A DNA stretch of 64,000 nucleotides from Streptomyces sp. NBC_01341 (lineage in GTDB: Bacteria; Actinomycetota; Actinomycetes; Streptomycetales; Streptomycetaceae). Below, piece by piece: positions 8,918 through 18,050 of this stretch. The stretch lies in NCBI RefSeq assembly GCF_035946055.1, contig NZ_CP108364.1, positions 1,240,001-1,304,000 on the forward strand, given 5' to 3'. The position numbers were made by a program, and so were the translations under genes. The notes under the pieces are model-generated. The model saw only the letters and a program-made list of their open reading frames with translations, was not told where the DNA came from and did not search any database. The number at the start of each line of letters is the position of its first letter. Within the stretch, counting starts at the first letter, position 1.

Positions 8918-11461
8918 TCATGACGTCATCGTGGCAGGAAGATCGCGTTCGACAGGGGGGCCGCCGTCTGCGGCGCGCAGGGTGAACACCATGGTGAAGC
9001 CTCCTCCCGGGGTGTCCTCCGCGGCAAGCACTCCCCCCATCGCCTCCACGAAGCCACGGGCCACCGCGAGGCCCAGGCCGACACCGGCGCCGCCTGGTGC
9101 GTCGCCATAGCGTTGGAAGGGTTCGAAGATCCTGCCCTTGGCCTCGTCCGGTACGCCCGGTCCGCGGTCTGCCACCCGGACTTCTACACGGTCGGCCATG
9201 GCACTGACCGCTACCAGTACCTGTTCGTTCTGCGGGCTGTACTTCACCGCGTTCTCGACGACGTTGGCGACGGCGCGCTCCAGCAGCCCCGGATCGACAG
9301 CCACCAGTGGCAGGTCCTCCGGGATGTCCAGTCGGACACTCCCGTCCGGGACGCCACCGAGCGCCTTGGGAACGACCTCGTCGAGGTCCGTCGCCCGGAT
9401 CAGCGGCCGAACCGTACCTGTCTCCAGCCGGGACATGTCCAGCAAGTTCCCTATCAGATGGTCGAGGCGGTCGGCACCCTCCTCGATTCCGGCCAGCAGC
9501 TCGGCCCGGTCTTCAGCGGACCACTCCACGTCGGCGGAGCGCAGCGACGTGACGGACACCTTGATGGTCGCCAGGGGAGTGCGCAGATCGTGGCTCACTG
9601 CGGCCAGGAGTGCCGTGCGGATCCTGTCGCCCTCCGCGTACTTCCGCGCCTGTTCGGCCTCTCCGCGCAAGCGCTGACGGTCCAGGACAACGGCTGCCTG
9701 GGCGGCGAAGGCGCCGAGCACGCGGCGATCCTCAGCCGGCAGCACACGTCCCGAGAGGGCCAGCGCCATCTCGTCGTTTACGGGCAGGTCGACATCGGCG
9801 TCCTCGGGGCGAGCGGCGGGCGACGGCCCGACGCTCCCGGTGCAGGTCCAAGGCTCGACCTCGCTCTGCCGTTCCAGCAGGGCGACGGACTCCATCGCGA
9901 AGGTCTCCCGAACCCGCTCCAGCAGCGCGTCCAGGGTGGTCTCGCCGCGCAGGACACTGCCTGCGAGAAAGGACAGGATCTCGGACTCGGCGCGCAGCCG
10001 CGCAGCCTGCTGGGTGCGGCGGGCCGCGAGATCCACCACAGAAGCGACCGAGACCGCCACACTCACGAAGATGGCGATGGCGAGGATGTTCTTCGGATCG
10101 GCGATGGTCAGCCGGTGCAAGGGCGGTGTGAAGTAGTAGTTCAGCAGGAGCGATCCGAGCGCGGCGGAGCCGAGCGCCGGGAGCAGCCCACCCACCAGTG
10201 CGGCGGCCACCGTCAGCGACAGGAACAGAAGCATGTCGTTGGCGAGGCCAAGATCCGCTTCGATGTTGGTGAGCAATGCGACCAGAAGGGCAGGTCCGCC
10301 CGCACCTACCACCCAGCCCCAGACACTTCGGGCCGTGCTCAGGCGGGCATGACGGGTCACGGGCAGCCTCCGCCCGCGGGAGACCTCTTCGTGCGTGACG
10401 ATGTGGACGTCCAGGTCGGGTCCGGAGTCCCTGGCGACGGTTGCGCCGACGCCAGGTCCGAAGACGTACTGCCAAGCCTTGCGCCGGCTGGAGCCGAGAA
10501 TGATCTGGCTGGCGTTCACACCGCGCGCGAACTCCAGCAGGGACTGCGGCACATCGTCGCCGATGACGTGGTGGAACGTGCCACCGACGTTCTCGACCAG
10601 ATTGCGCTGGACGGCAAGGTCCTTGGGCGAGGCGGAGGTCAGGCCGTCGCTTCTGGTGATGTACACCGCGAGTACTTCCCCGCCGGCCCCCTTCTCGGCC
10701 AGCCGTGCGGCCCGGCGGATCAGCGTGGCACCTTCGGGGCCGCCGGTGAGTCCGACGACGATGCGTTCACGGGCCTGCCAGGTGGTGCGGATGTTGTGCT
10801 CGCCGCGATACTGCTGGAGGTACTCGTCGACCCGGTCGGCGACCCAGAGGAGGGCGAGCTCCCGCAGGGCGGTGAGGTTGCCCGGACGGAAGTAGTTCGC
10901 CAGGGCGGCGTCGAGCTTGTCCGGCTTGTAGATGTTGCCGTGGGCCATCCGTCGGCGCAGGGCCTGGGGGGACATGTCGACCAGCTCGATCTGGTCGGCC
11001 CGGCGGACCACGTCGTCGGGGACGGTCTCACGCTGTCGTACGCCGGTTATCGACTCGACGACGTCGCCGAGTGAATCCAAGTGCTGGATGTTGACGGTCG
11101 AGACTACGTCGATGCCGGCGTCGAGCAGCTCTTCCACATCCTGCCAGCGCTTGGCGTTGCGGGAGCCGGGCACGTTCGTGTGTGCCAGCTCGTCCACCAG
11201 CGCGACCGCCGGAGCGCGTTCCAGGACGGCGTCGACGTCCATCTCGGTGAAGACGGCGGAGCGGTACTGGACCGTGCGCCGCTGGACCTGCTCCAGGCCG
11301 TGCAGCATCACCTCGGTGCGCGGTCGGTCGTGGTGTTCCACGAAGCCGACGACGCAGTCGGTGCCCCGCTCCGTCCTGCGGTGCGCCTCCGAGAGCATGG
11401 CATACGTCTTGCCCACCCCCGGCGCAGCGCCGAGGTATATCCGGAGCTTCCCGCGTCCCAT
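8918..11461 (-). CDS. kdpD: Sensor histidine kinase KdpD (copy 1)
   Basis: An 847-residue membrane kinase sensing potassium limitation and turgor. Domain order: N-terminal KdpD domain with Walker A GAAPGVGKT (11-19) and ALVDELAHTNVPGSRNAKRW; USP-like domain (about 235-360); DUF4118 with four membrane helices (about 385-480); GAF-like linker; HisKA with phospho-acceptor H624 in AAVSHDLRTPL; HATPase with NVVENAVKYSP, DRGPGVPDE and GVGLGLAVARG. The start is ATG 11461; longer frames overlap kdpE1. It lies 71 bp after kdpE1 and closes the kdpF-A-B-C-E-D operon. It should phosphorylate KdpE1; cross-talk with the second KdpE is possible. Confidence 0.92.
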   Translation of the reverse strand: MGRGKLRIYLGAAPGVGKTYAMLSEAHRRTERGTDCVVGFVEHHDRPRTEVMLHGLEQVQRRTVQYRSAVFTEMDVDAVLERAPAVALVDELAHTNVPGSRNAKRWQDVEELLDAGIDVVSTVNIQHLDSLGDVVESITGVRQRETVPDDVVRRADQIELVDMSPQALRRRMAHGNIYKPDKLDAALANYFRPGNLTALRELALLWVADRVDEYLQQYRGEHNIRTTWQARERIVVGLTGGPEGATLIRRAARLAEKGAGGEVLAVYITRSDGLTSASPKDLAVQRNLVENVGGTFHHVIGDDVPQSLLEFARGVNASQIILGSSRRKAWQYVFGPGVGATVARDSGPDLDVHIVTHEEVSRGRRLPVTRHARLSTARSVWGWVVGAGGPALLVALLTNIEADLGLANDMLLFLSLTVAAALVGGLLPALGSAALGSLLLNYYFTPPLHRLTIADPKNILAIAIFVSVAVSVASVVDLAARRTQQAARLRAESEILSFLAGSVLRGETTLDALLERVRETFAMESVALLERQSEVEPWTCTGSVGPSPAARPEDADVDLPVNDEMALALSGRVLPAEDRRVLGAFAAQAAVVLDRQRLRGEAEQARKYAEGDRIRTALLAAVSHDLRTPLATIKVSVTSLRSADVEWSAEDRAELLAGIEEGADRLDHLIGNLLDMSRLETGTVRPLIRATDLDEVVPKALGGVPDGSVRLDIPEDLPLVAVDPGLLERAVANVVENAVKYSPQNEQVLVAVSAMADRVEVRVADRGPGVPDEAKGRIFEPFQRYGDAPGGAGVGLGLAVARGFVEAMGGVLAAEDTPGGGFTMVFTLRAADGGPPVERDLPATMTS

Positions 11462-11532
11462 TTCCGACAGGTTCCGTTCTCTGTAGTCGACTGGATTGGA
11501 GGAGAGGAGTGAGGGGATGTGGGTGCCGGCCC

Positions 11533-12216
11533 TCACCTCTCGAAGCGGTATCCCATGCCCGGGGCGGTGATGAAATGGCGAGGGTGGGCGGGGTCGGGCT
11601 CGAGTTTCCGTCGCAACTGGGCCATATAGACGCGGAGATAATTGCTGTGCGTCCGGTGTGCGGGCCCCCACACCTCGTCCAGCAGCTGTCTCTGGCTGAC
11701 GAGTCGGCCGGTGTTTCGGACCAGGATCTCCAGCAACTGCCATTCGGTCGGGGTGAGCCTGACGGTGTGGCCACCGCGCCTGGCCTCCTTCGCGACCATG
11801 TCGAGAGCGAACCCCTCGGTGGTGACGGTCGCGTTGTCACCCGCAGCAGACGTGGAGCCTGTACGCCGGGTAGCGACCCGCAGCCGGGCGAGGAGCTCGT
11901 CCATGCTGAACGGTTTGGTGAGGTAGTCGTCGGCACCCGCATCGAGTGCTCTGACCTTCTCTGCGGACGCGCTTCGCGCGGAGACCACCAGGATCGGCGC
12001 CTGGGAGAATCGCCGCAGCCCTTGCATCACCTCTATGCCGTCCATGTCCGGCAGCCCGAGGTCCAGGAGAACCGCGTCAGGAAAGTGCGATGCGGCAAGC
12101 CGCAGTGCTGTCCTTCCGGTGGTCGCGGCGGCCACGTCGTAGTGGCCGGCGTGCAGATTGATTGAGAGAGCCCGGACGAGCTGCGGATCGTCCTCCACCA
12201 CCAGCACCCGAGTCAT
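11533..12216 (-). CDS. kdpE: Response regulator KdpE (copy 1)
   Basis: A 227-residue OmpR/PhoB-type regulator. The receiver domain has the acidic pair ED at 8-9, phospho-acceptor D52 in VLLDLGLPDMDG, and the conserved lysine in ADDYLTKPF. The C-terminal winged helix contains LTPTEWQLLEILVRN, SQRQLLDEVWG and YMAQLRRKLE, typical of KdpE. The ATG has an aaaggcggc motif upstream. It follows kdpC after 116 bp and precedes kdpD1, so the order is E before D, opposite to the D2-E2 pair upstream. It is predicted to activate the kdpFABC promoter. Confidence 0.92.
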   Translation of the reverse strand: MTRVLVVEDDPQLVRALSINLHAGHYDVAAATTGRTALRLAASHFPDAVLLDLGLPDMDGIEVMQGLRRFSQAPILVVSARSASAEKVRALDAGADDYLTKPFSMDELLARLRVATRRTGSTSAAGDNATVTTEGFALDMVAKEARRGGHTVRLTPTEWQLLEILVRNTGRLVSQRQLLDEVWGPAHRTHSNYLRVYMAQLRRKLEPDPAHPRHFITAPGMGYRFER

Positions 12217-12332
12217 CGGTCTGCCGCCTTTCTGCATCGCGTGAGCCGTGGAGTGGGGACGGAGGGCGGGAACCGGGGTTCCGGCGCTTGTGCGCGCAGA
12301 CCCGGTTCGCGGCGCCCGTTGCTCCAGCCCGA

Positions 12333-12998
12333 TCACTGGTCCACGAGGGCCTTGAGGCCGATGTTGAGTTGGAGGACGTTGACGCGGGGTTCGCCGACGA
12401 AGCCGAGGATGCGGCCGTCGGTGTGTTGCTCGACGAGCTTCTCGACCTGTGCGGTGTCGAGGTGGTTGCGCTCCGCGACGCGGCGGACTTGGAGTTGTGC
12501 GTAGGCAGGGGAGATGTCGGGGTCGAGGCCCGAGCCGGAGGAGGTGACGGCGTCGGCGGGCACTTGGGAGGGGGTGATGGGGTGGCCGGGGACGGAGTTG
12601 TCCTTGACGACGGCGGCCTTGGCGTTGGTCACCCAGTCGATGAGTTCCTCATTGTCGCCGGAGCGGTTGGTCGCGCCGGAGAGGAGCAGCTTGTACTGGG
12701 TGTTGACGCTGTTGGTGCCGAGGCCGTTGGAGGGGCGGGGCTGGAACCATTTGAGGTCCGGGTCCGGGGTCTCCTGGCCCTTCTTGAGGGGGAGGTCGTA
12801 GCGCTGGCCGATGAGTTCGGAGCCGACGACCTTGCCGTTCGCCGTGATCTCGGAGCCGTTCGCGTGGCCGGGCATGAGGCCCTGGGCGAGACCGGTGACG
12901 GCGAGTGGGTAAATGACGCCGCATACCAAGGTGAGGACGAGCAGGGCACGCAACCCAGCCCCGAAGAGCCGTGCGGAGTTCTTCAAAGAGGCGTTCAT
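12333..12998 (-). CDS. kdpC: Potassium-transporting ATPase subunit C
   Basis: A 221-residue KdpC with an N-terminal membrane anchor (LRALLVLTLVCGVIYPLAVT) and a periplasmic-side domain bearing LIGQRYD, WFQPRPS, and the C-terminal QVPADAVTSSGSGLDPDISP signature plus VNVLQLNIGL. KdpC stabilises KdpB-nucleotide binding in the pump. It starts six bases after the kdpB stop, so translation is coupled. Length is slightly above the E. coli protein, normal for actinobacteria. Confidence 0.95.
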   Translation of the reverse strand: MNASLKNSARLFGAGLRALLVLTLVCGVIYPLAVTGLAQGLMPGHANGSEITANGKVVGSELIGQRYDLPLKKGQETPDPDLKWFQPRPSNGLGTNSVNTQYKLLLSGATNRSGDNEELIDWVTNAKAAVVKDNSVPGHPITPSQVPADAVTSSGSGLDPDISPAYAQLQVRRVAERNHLDTAQVEKLVEQHTDGRILGFVGEPRVNVLQLNIGLKALVDQ

Positions 12999-13004
12999 GG
13001 CAGG

Positions 13005-15143
13005 TCAGCCGATTCCGGGGATGAGGGAGATGAGCAGGTCGATGATTTTGATACCGATGAACGGGGCGACGAGCCCACCGAGCCCGTAGATGCCGAGGTT
13101 GCGGCGGAGCATCGAGTCGGCACTGCTGGGCCGGTAGCGCACGCCCTTCAGGGCGAGTGGCACCAGCGCGACGATGATCAGCGCGTTGAAGATCACGGCG
13201 GACAGGATCGCGGACCGAGGCGAAGACAGGTCCATGATGTTGAGTTTGTCCAGGCCCGGGTAGACCACGGCGAACATCGCGGGGATGATCGCGAAGTACT
13301 TCGCGACGTCGTTGGCGATGGAGAACGTCGTGAGTGCGCCGCGGGTGATGAGGAGCTGTTTGCCGATCTCGACGATCTCGATCAGTTTGGTCGGGTTGGA
13401 GTCCAGGTCCACCATGTTCCCGGCCTCTTTGGCGGCCGAGGTGCCGGTGTTCATCGCCACGCCTACATCAGCCTGGGCAAGCGCCGGGGCGTCGTTCGTG
13501 CCGTCGCCAGTCATCGCTACGAGCTTGCCGCCCGCTTGCTCCCGCTTGATGAGGGCCATCTTGTCCTCCGGGGTGGCTTCGGCGAGGAAGTCGTCGACCC
13601 CGGCCTCCTGGGCGATGGCCTTCGCCGTCAGCGGGTTGTCGCCGGTGATCATGACGGTCCTGATGCCCATGCGGCGCAGCTCGTCGAACCGCTCGCGCAT
13701 GCCGTCCTTGACGACGTCCTTGAGATGGACGACACCCAGGACCCGTGCCCCTCGGTCATCGTGAACGGCCACCAGGAGCGGTGTACCGCCGGCTTCGGAG
13801 ATCGCGTCGGCCAGCCGCCCGGCGTCTGCCGAGACCGCACCCCCCTGGTCGCGGACCCAGGTGAGCACTGATCCCGACGCACCCTTACGAATCCTGCGTG
13901 AGGCGCCGTTCTCGGTGAGGTCGACACCCGACATGCGGGTCTGGGCGGTGAAGGCAACCCAGTCGGCACCGGACAGCTCGCCTTGGTTCCGTTCACGCAG
14001 CCCGTACTTCTCCTTCGCCAGGACGACGATCGAACGCCCTTCGGGCGTCTCGTCAGCCAGCGAGGAGAGCTGGGCGGCGTCCGCCAGTTCGCCCTCGTTC
14101 GTGCCCGAGACCGGAAGGAACTCGGCCGCCTGCCGGTTGCCGAGGGTGATGGTGCCGGTCTTGTCGAGCAGCAGCGTCGACACGTCGCCCGCCGCCTCGA
14201 CGGCACGTCCCGACATGGCCAGCACATTGCGCTGGACCAGCCGGTCCATACCGGCGATACCGATCGCCGAGAGCAACGCCCCGATGGTGGTCGGAATCAG
14301 GCAGACCAGCAGCGCGGCCAGCACGATCATCGACTGCTCACTGCCCGCGTAGATCGCGAAGGGCTGCAGGGTGACGACGGCGAGCAGGAACACGATGGTG
14401 AGAGACGCCAGGAGGATGTTCAGGGCTATCTCGTTGGGAGTCTTCTGCCGGGCGGCGCCCTCGACCAGGGCGATCATCCGGTCGATGAACGTTTCACCCG
14501 GCTTGGCGGTGATCTTGACGACGATCCGGTCGGAGAGCACCTTCGTCCCGCCGGTCACCGCCGAGCGGTCACCGCCCGATTCGCGGATCACGGGTGCGGA
14601 CTCGCCCGTGATCGCGGACTCGTCGACCGAGGCCACGCCGTCCACGACATCCCCGTCACCGGGGATGCTGTCACCAGCCTCGCAGACGACCCGATCACCG
14701 ATGCGCAGCTCGGCGCCGGGCACCCGCTCCTCGTTCGTGCCGACAACCCGACGGGCGATGGTGTCGGTCTTCGCCTTGCGCAGGGTGGCGGCCTGCGCTT
14801 TGCCACGGCCCTCGGCGACCGCCTCGGCCAGGTTGGCGAAGACCGTCGTGAGCCACAGCCAGACGGTGATGGCCCAGCCGAACCAGTCGGTCGGATGCAG
14901 TGCCGCGAGCACGGTGGTGAGCACCGAACCGACCAGCACCACGAACATCACGGGGGACTTGACCATCACCCGGGGATCGAGCTTGCGGACCGCGTCGGGG
15001 AGGGACTTGAGCAGCTGTGTGGGATCGAACAAGCCCCCGCCGACGCGTCCTGCCCCGGGGTGACCTGTGGGAGCGTCCTGGTGCGGTGCCCGGGAAGGGG
15101 TGGCTGTGGACATCGAGTCTTCTCGCTTCGGACGATTGGTCAT
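13005..15143 (-). CDS. kdpB: Potassium-transporting P-type ATPase subunit B
   Basis: A 712-residue P1A ATPase that energises high-affinity K+ uptake. Visible: the actuator TGES loop (179-182) whose serine is the inhibitory phosphorylation site known in E. coli KdpB; the phosphorylation motif DKTGTI with D327; KGASGSVL in the nucleotide domain; TGDN and [12 protein letters not shown] in the hinge; and about seven membrane helices. I chose ATG 15143, which overlaps the kdpA stop as ATGA; a second ATG ten codons later (MSTATPS) is the alternative. The gene sits in the canonical A-B-C order. Confidence 0.96.
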   Translation of the reverse strand: MTNRPKREDSMSTATPSRAPHQDAPTGHPGAGRVGGGLFDPTQLLKSLPDAVRKLDPRVMVKSPVMFVVLVGSVLTTVLAALHPTDWFGWAITVWLWLTTVFANLAEAVAEGRGKAQAATLRKAKTDTIARRVVGTNEERVPGAELRIGDRVVCEAGDSIPGDGDVVDGVASVDESAITGESAPVIRESGGDRSAVTGGTKVLSDRIVVKITAKPGETFIDRMIALVEGAARQKTPNEIALNILLASLTIVFLLAVVTLQPFAIYAGSEQSMIVLAALLVCLIPTTIGALLSAIGIAGMDRLVQRNVLAMSGRAVEAAGDVSTLLLDKTGTITLGNRQAAEFLPVSGTNEGELADAAQLSSLADETPEGRSIVVLAKEKYGLRERNQGELSGADWVAFTAQTRMSGVDLTENGASRRIRKGASGSVLTWVRDQGGAVSADAGRLADAISEAGGTPLLVAVHDDRGARVLGVVHLKDVVKDGMRERFDELRRMGIRTVMITGDNPLTAKAIAQEAGVDDFLAEATPEDKMALIKREQAGGKLVAMTGDGTNDAPALAQADVGVAMNTGTSAAKEAGNMVDLDSNPTKLIEIVEIGKQLLITRGALTTFSIANDVAKYFAIIPAMFAVVYPGLDKLNIMDLSSPRSAILSAVIFNALIIVALVPLALKGVRYRPSSADSMLRRNLGIYGLGGLVAPFIGIKIIDLLISLIPGIG

Positions 15144-16804
15144 GACGCCAGCCCCTCGGCCAGCGGCCCCAGCGCGAGGGCCGGGAAGTAGGTCAGGCCG
15201 GTGATGATCAGGATCGTGCCGACCAGCAGCCCGCTGAAGAGCGGCTTGTGCGTGCCCAGAGTCCCTGCCGTCGCCGGTACGGGCTTCTGTTCGGCGAGCG
15301 AACCGGCCAGGGCGAGGACGAATACGATGGGCAGGAACCGGCCCAGTAGTATCGCGAGTCCGATGGTTGTGTTGAACCACTGGGTGTCCGCGTTGAGGCC
15401 GGCGAACGCCGATCCGTTGTTGTTGGCGCCCGATGTGTAGGCGTAGAGGATCTCCGAGAAGCCGTGCGCCCCGGTATTCGTCATCGAATTGGCAGGCGTG
15501 GGCAGAGCCATCGCAGCGCCCGTGAAACACAGCACCAGAGCCGGCGTGATCAGGATGTAGCAGGCGGCGAGCTTGATCTCACGCGTGCCGATCTTCTTTC
15601 CCAGGTATTCTGGCGTACGGCCGACCATCAGGCCTGCGATGAAAACTGCGATGATCGCCATGATCAGAATTCCGTAGAGTCCCGAACCTGTACCACCGGG
15701 CGCGATCTCGCCCAATTGCATGCCGAGCATCGTGATGCCGCCACCGAAGCCCGTGAACGAGGAATGGAACGAGTTCACCGCGCCGGTCGATGTCAGCGTG
15801 GTGGCCACCGCGAAGATGGACGAGCCGGCGATGCCGAACCGGGTCTCCTTGCCCTCCGTAGCCCCACCGGCAATATCGAAGGCCGGTCCGCGATGGGCGA
15901 ATTCGGTCCACATCATCAGAGCGGTGAAGCCGAGCCAGATGACACCCATGGCCGCCAGGATCGCGTACCCCTGCTTCAGGGATCCGACCATCCTGCCGAA
16001 CGTGCGGGTTAGCGCGAACGGGATGACGAGGATCAGGAAGATCTCGAAGAGGTTCGATAGGCCGTTGGGGTTCTCGAAAGGGTGGGCTGAGTTGGCGTTG
16101 AAGTAGCCGCCGCCGTTGGTGCCCAGCTCCTTGATGGCCTCTTGTGAGGCTACCGCGCCGCCGTTCCACTCCTGGGTTCCGCCCATGAACTGGCCGACCT
16201 CATGGATGCCGGAGAAGTTCTGGATCACGCCGGTCGCCACCAGGACGAGCGCCCCGATCACGGATATCGGAATGAGAATCCGTACCGTGCCGCGCACCAG
16301 ATCGGACCAGAAGTTGCCCAGCTCACCTGTGCGGGACCGGGCGAAGCCACGTACCAGGGCTACGGCGACGGCGATGCCGACGGCGGCCGAGACGAAGTTC
16401 TGCACCGCGAGGCCGCCGGTCTGTACGACGTGGCCCATGGCCTGCTCGCCGTAGTACGACTGCCAGTTCGTGTTGGCGGCGAACGAGGCCGCCGTGTTGA
16501 ACGCCTGGTCGGGGTCGATCGAGGAGAAGCCGAGCGAACCGGGCAGGGATCCCTGGAGCCGCTGCAGCAGATAGAGGAAGAGGACACTCACGGCTGAGAA
16601 GGCGAGGACACCGCGCAGATACGCGGGCCAGCGCATCTGCGTGTTCGGATTGGCGCCGATGGCCTTGTATATCCACTTCTCCACCCGCAAATGCGTCGGA
16701 GAGGAATAGACGCCGGCCATGTAGTCACCGAGCGGGCGGTACGCCAGACCCAGCGCAAAGACGAGCGCGAGTACCTGGAGCACCCCAGCGAGGACGGGGC
16801 TCAT
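15140..16804 (-). CDS. kdpA: Potassium-transporting ATPase subunit A
   Basis: The 554-residue K+-selective channel-like subunit of the Kdp pump, with about ten membrane helices. The four selectivity-filter loops can be followed: [51 protein letters not shown] and [18 protein letters not shown] 16804 is seven bases after the kdpF stop. A frame extending 17 codons further upstream would overlap kdpF and is rejected. All key filter residues are present, so the pump should be functional. Confidence 0.96.
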   Translation of the reverse strand: MSPVLAGVLQVLALVFALGLAYRPLGDYMAGVYSSPTHLRVEKWIYKAIGANPNTQMRWPAYLRGVLAFSAVSVLFLYLLQRLQGSLPGSLGFSSIDPDQAFNTAASFAANTNWQSYYGEQAMGHVVQTGGLAVQNFVSAAVGIAVAVALVRGFARSRTGELGNFWSDLVRGTVRILIPISVIGALVLVATGVIQNFSGIHEVGQFMGGTQEWNGGAVASQEAIKELGTNGGGYFNANSAHPFENPNGLSNLFEIFLILVIPFALTRTFGRMVGSLKQGYAILAAMGVIWLGFTALMMWTEFAHRGPAFDIAGGATEGKETRFGIAGSSIFAVATTLTSTGAVNSFHSSFTGFGGGITMLGMQLGEIAPGGTGSGLYGILIMAIIAVFIAGLMVGRTPEYLGKKIGTREIKLAACYILITPALVLCFTGAAMALPTPANSMTNTGAHGFSEILYAYTSGANNNGSAFAGLNADTQWFNTTIGLAILLGRFLPIVFVLALAGSLAEQKPVPATAGTLGTHKPLFSGLLVGTILIITGLTYFPALALGPLAEGLAS

Positions 16805-16811
16805 ATCGGGC

Positions 16812-16901
16812 TCAGAACTTCTCTGGATAAAGCAGGGCGAGGACGAGGTAGCCAAGCAGGGAAACGGCCACGACCAGGCCGACGATGTTTTCGACGGTCA
16901 T
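16812..16901 (-). CDS. kdpF: Potassium-transporting ATPase subunit F
   Basis: A 29-residue single-helix subunit beginning [19 protein letters not shown] and ending LLYPEKF, the normal actinobacterial KdpF. It stabilises the KdpABC complex in the membrane. Its ATG overlaps the stop of the preceding 27-codon ORF (ATGA), and its own stop is seven bases from kdpA. It is too short for most gene finders. Confidence 0.92.
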   Translation of the reverse strand: MTVENIVGLVVAVSLLGYLVLALLYPEKF

Positions 16902-16981
16902 AGCTTGGATACCCCCCTGGCTACAAGAGCCACCAGCGCGAAGACCGCGATCGTGGTGACGATGAAGACCACGTCGCCCAT
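16898..16981 (-). CDS. 27-aa membrane micropeptide heading the kdp operon
   Basis: An ATG with aggag seven bases upstream opens a 27-codon frame: MGDVVFIVTTIAVFALVALV, then ARGVSKL. It is one hydrophobic helix flanked by an acidic N terminus and a basic C terminus. The stop overlaps the kdpF start in an ATGA, so the two are translated in series. Ribosome binding site, hydrophobic character and coupling make it very likely real. Function is unknown; a second small subunit or regulator of the Kdp pump is the natural guess. Confidence 0.75.
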   Translation of the reverse strand: MGDVVFIVTTIAVFALVALVARGVSKL

Positions 16982-17348
16982 CGTGTGCTCCTAGGTGAGA
17001 TCCGGACACTCGTACACCTAGAGCAAAGCCCCGCAAGGATTCCTTGTCCCTTCCGTTGACAGGTTCCTTACGGCCCTCGATGTGTCCTTGACGAGTCCCT
17101 GACGCTGCTGCGCCCGCCTTCGGGAGATTCGCTGCTCTTAGGCCGTCCGGGCGGTCGGAGGGTTTCGTTAGTCGGAACCGTCGCAGGATGCATGCGCCCT
17201 GGGATCGCATGGACTCCGTACGTCACTCAAGGTGGGTGAACGCCGGAGAGGTCACCGGATGCCGGGAGACTTTCCTCCCCACTCAGCATGGTCGGCGGTG
17301 TAGCGCGGCGACGAATGTCTCCCGCGCTCTGTCTGCCGCCCACACTCC
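16982..17348 (-). promoter_or_regulatory. kdpFABC promoter region with inverted repeat
   Basis: This 367-bp gap between kdpE2 and the operon start should hold the kdp promoter. It contains the inverted repeat ctaggtg (16991-16997) / cacctag (17015-17021), centred 24 bp apart and just upstream of the ribosome binding site. Farther upstream are several related tracts of the form GTCAAGGACA and GTAAGGAACC on the minus strand (about 17060-17095), which could be direct KdpE half-sites. No precise -10/-35 pair is assigned. Confidence 0.4.
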
Positions 17349-18050
17349 TCATCGCCGGAAGCGATATCCGAGACCGGGTTCTGTTATCAAGTGCTGCGGA
17401 TGAGCGGGATCAGCTTCCAGCTTTCGCCGCAGCGTGGCCATGTAGGCGGCCAGATTGTGGGACTTGCTGCGGTGCGCGTCCCCCCAGACCTCGACGAGGA
17501 GCGATCGTCGCGTCGCCAGCCGCCCTGGGGCGCGCAACAGCGCGCGCAGGAGCCGCCATTCTGTCGGTGTCAACTGCACGTTGTGCGCGGTTGCCGGTTC
17601 GGCAGCCGTGCCCGGTCTGCGGGTGATGGTGTATTCAGCCAGGTCGACGGCGTACGGGCCGAAGGCCACGGGGCCGGGGGTTTCCAGGTACTGGGACCTG
17701 CGCAGGACGGCGCGGATTCGGGCGGCCAGCTCGTCGACTGCGAAGGGTTTGGTGAGGTAGTCGTCCGCTCCAGCGTCCAATGCCTGGACGCGGTCGCTGA
17801 TGCCGGTCCTTCCCGAAACGACGATGATGGGCACCGAGCTCCAGGCTCGCAGGGACTGGATGACGTCGAGACCGTGAAGGTCGGGAAGGGACAGGTCGAG
17901 GGCCACAACGTCTATCGGACAACTCGCGGCGAGTTTCAGGGCTGCTCCGGCGTTCGGCGCGGTGGACACCGTGTAATCGCGGGCCCGGAGCGCGGTGCTC
18001 ACGACATCGAGCATCCGAGGTTCGTCGTCGACGAGGAGCACGTGTTTCAC
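17349..18050 (-). CDS. kdpE: Response regulator KdpE (copy 2)
   Basis: A 233-residue OmpR-type regulator distinct from copy 1. Receiver: DDE at 8-10, phospho-acceptor D52 in VALDLSLPDLHG, ADDYLTKPFAVDEL. DNA-binding domain: LTPTEWRLLRALLRA, RRSLLVEVWG, AAYMATLRRKLEADPAHP, GLGYRFRR. The ATG overlaps the stop of kdpD2 in an ATGA. It lies immediately upstream of the kdpFABC promoter region and on the same strand, so it may control that promoter alongside, or instead of, KdpE1. Confidence 0.9.
   Translation of the reverse strand: MKHVLLVDDEPRMLDVVSTALRARDYTVSTAPNAGAALKLAASCPIDVVALDLSLPDLHGLDVIQSLRAWSSVPIIVVSGRTGISDRVQALDAGADDYLTKPFAVDELAARIRAVLRRSQYLETPGPVAFGPYAVDLAEYTITRRPGTAAEPATAHNVQLTPTEWRLLRALLRAPGRLATRRSLLVEVWGDAHRSKSHNLAAYMATLRRKLEADPAHPQHLITEPGLGYRFRR

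Noticed and set aside
9113..11074. 653-codon plus-strand frame inside kdpD1
   Set aside because: Antisense shadow of a clear histidine kinase; composition and lack of motifs argue against it.
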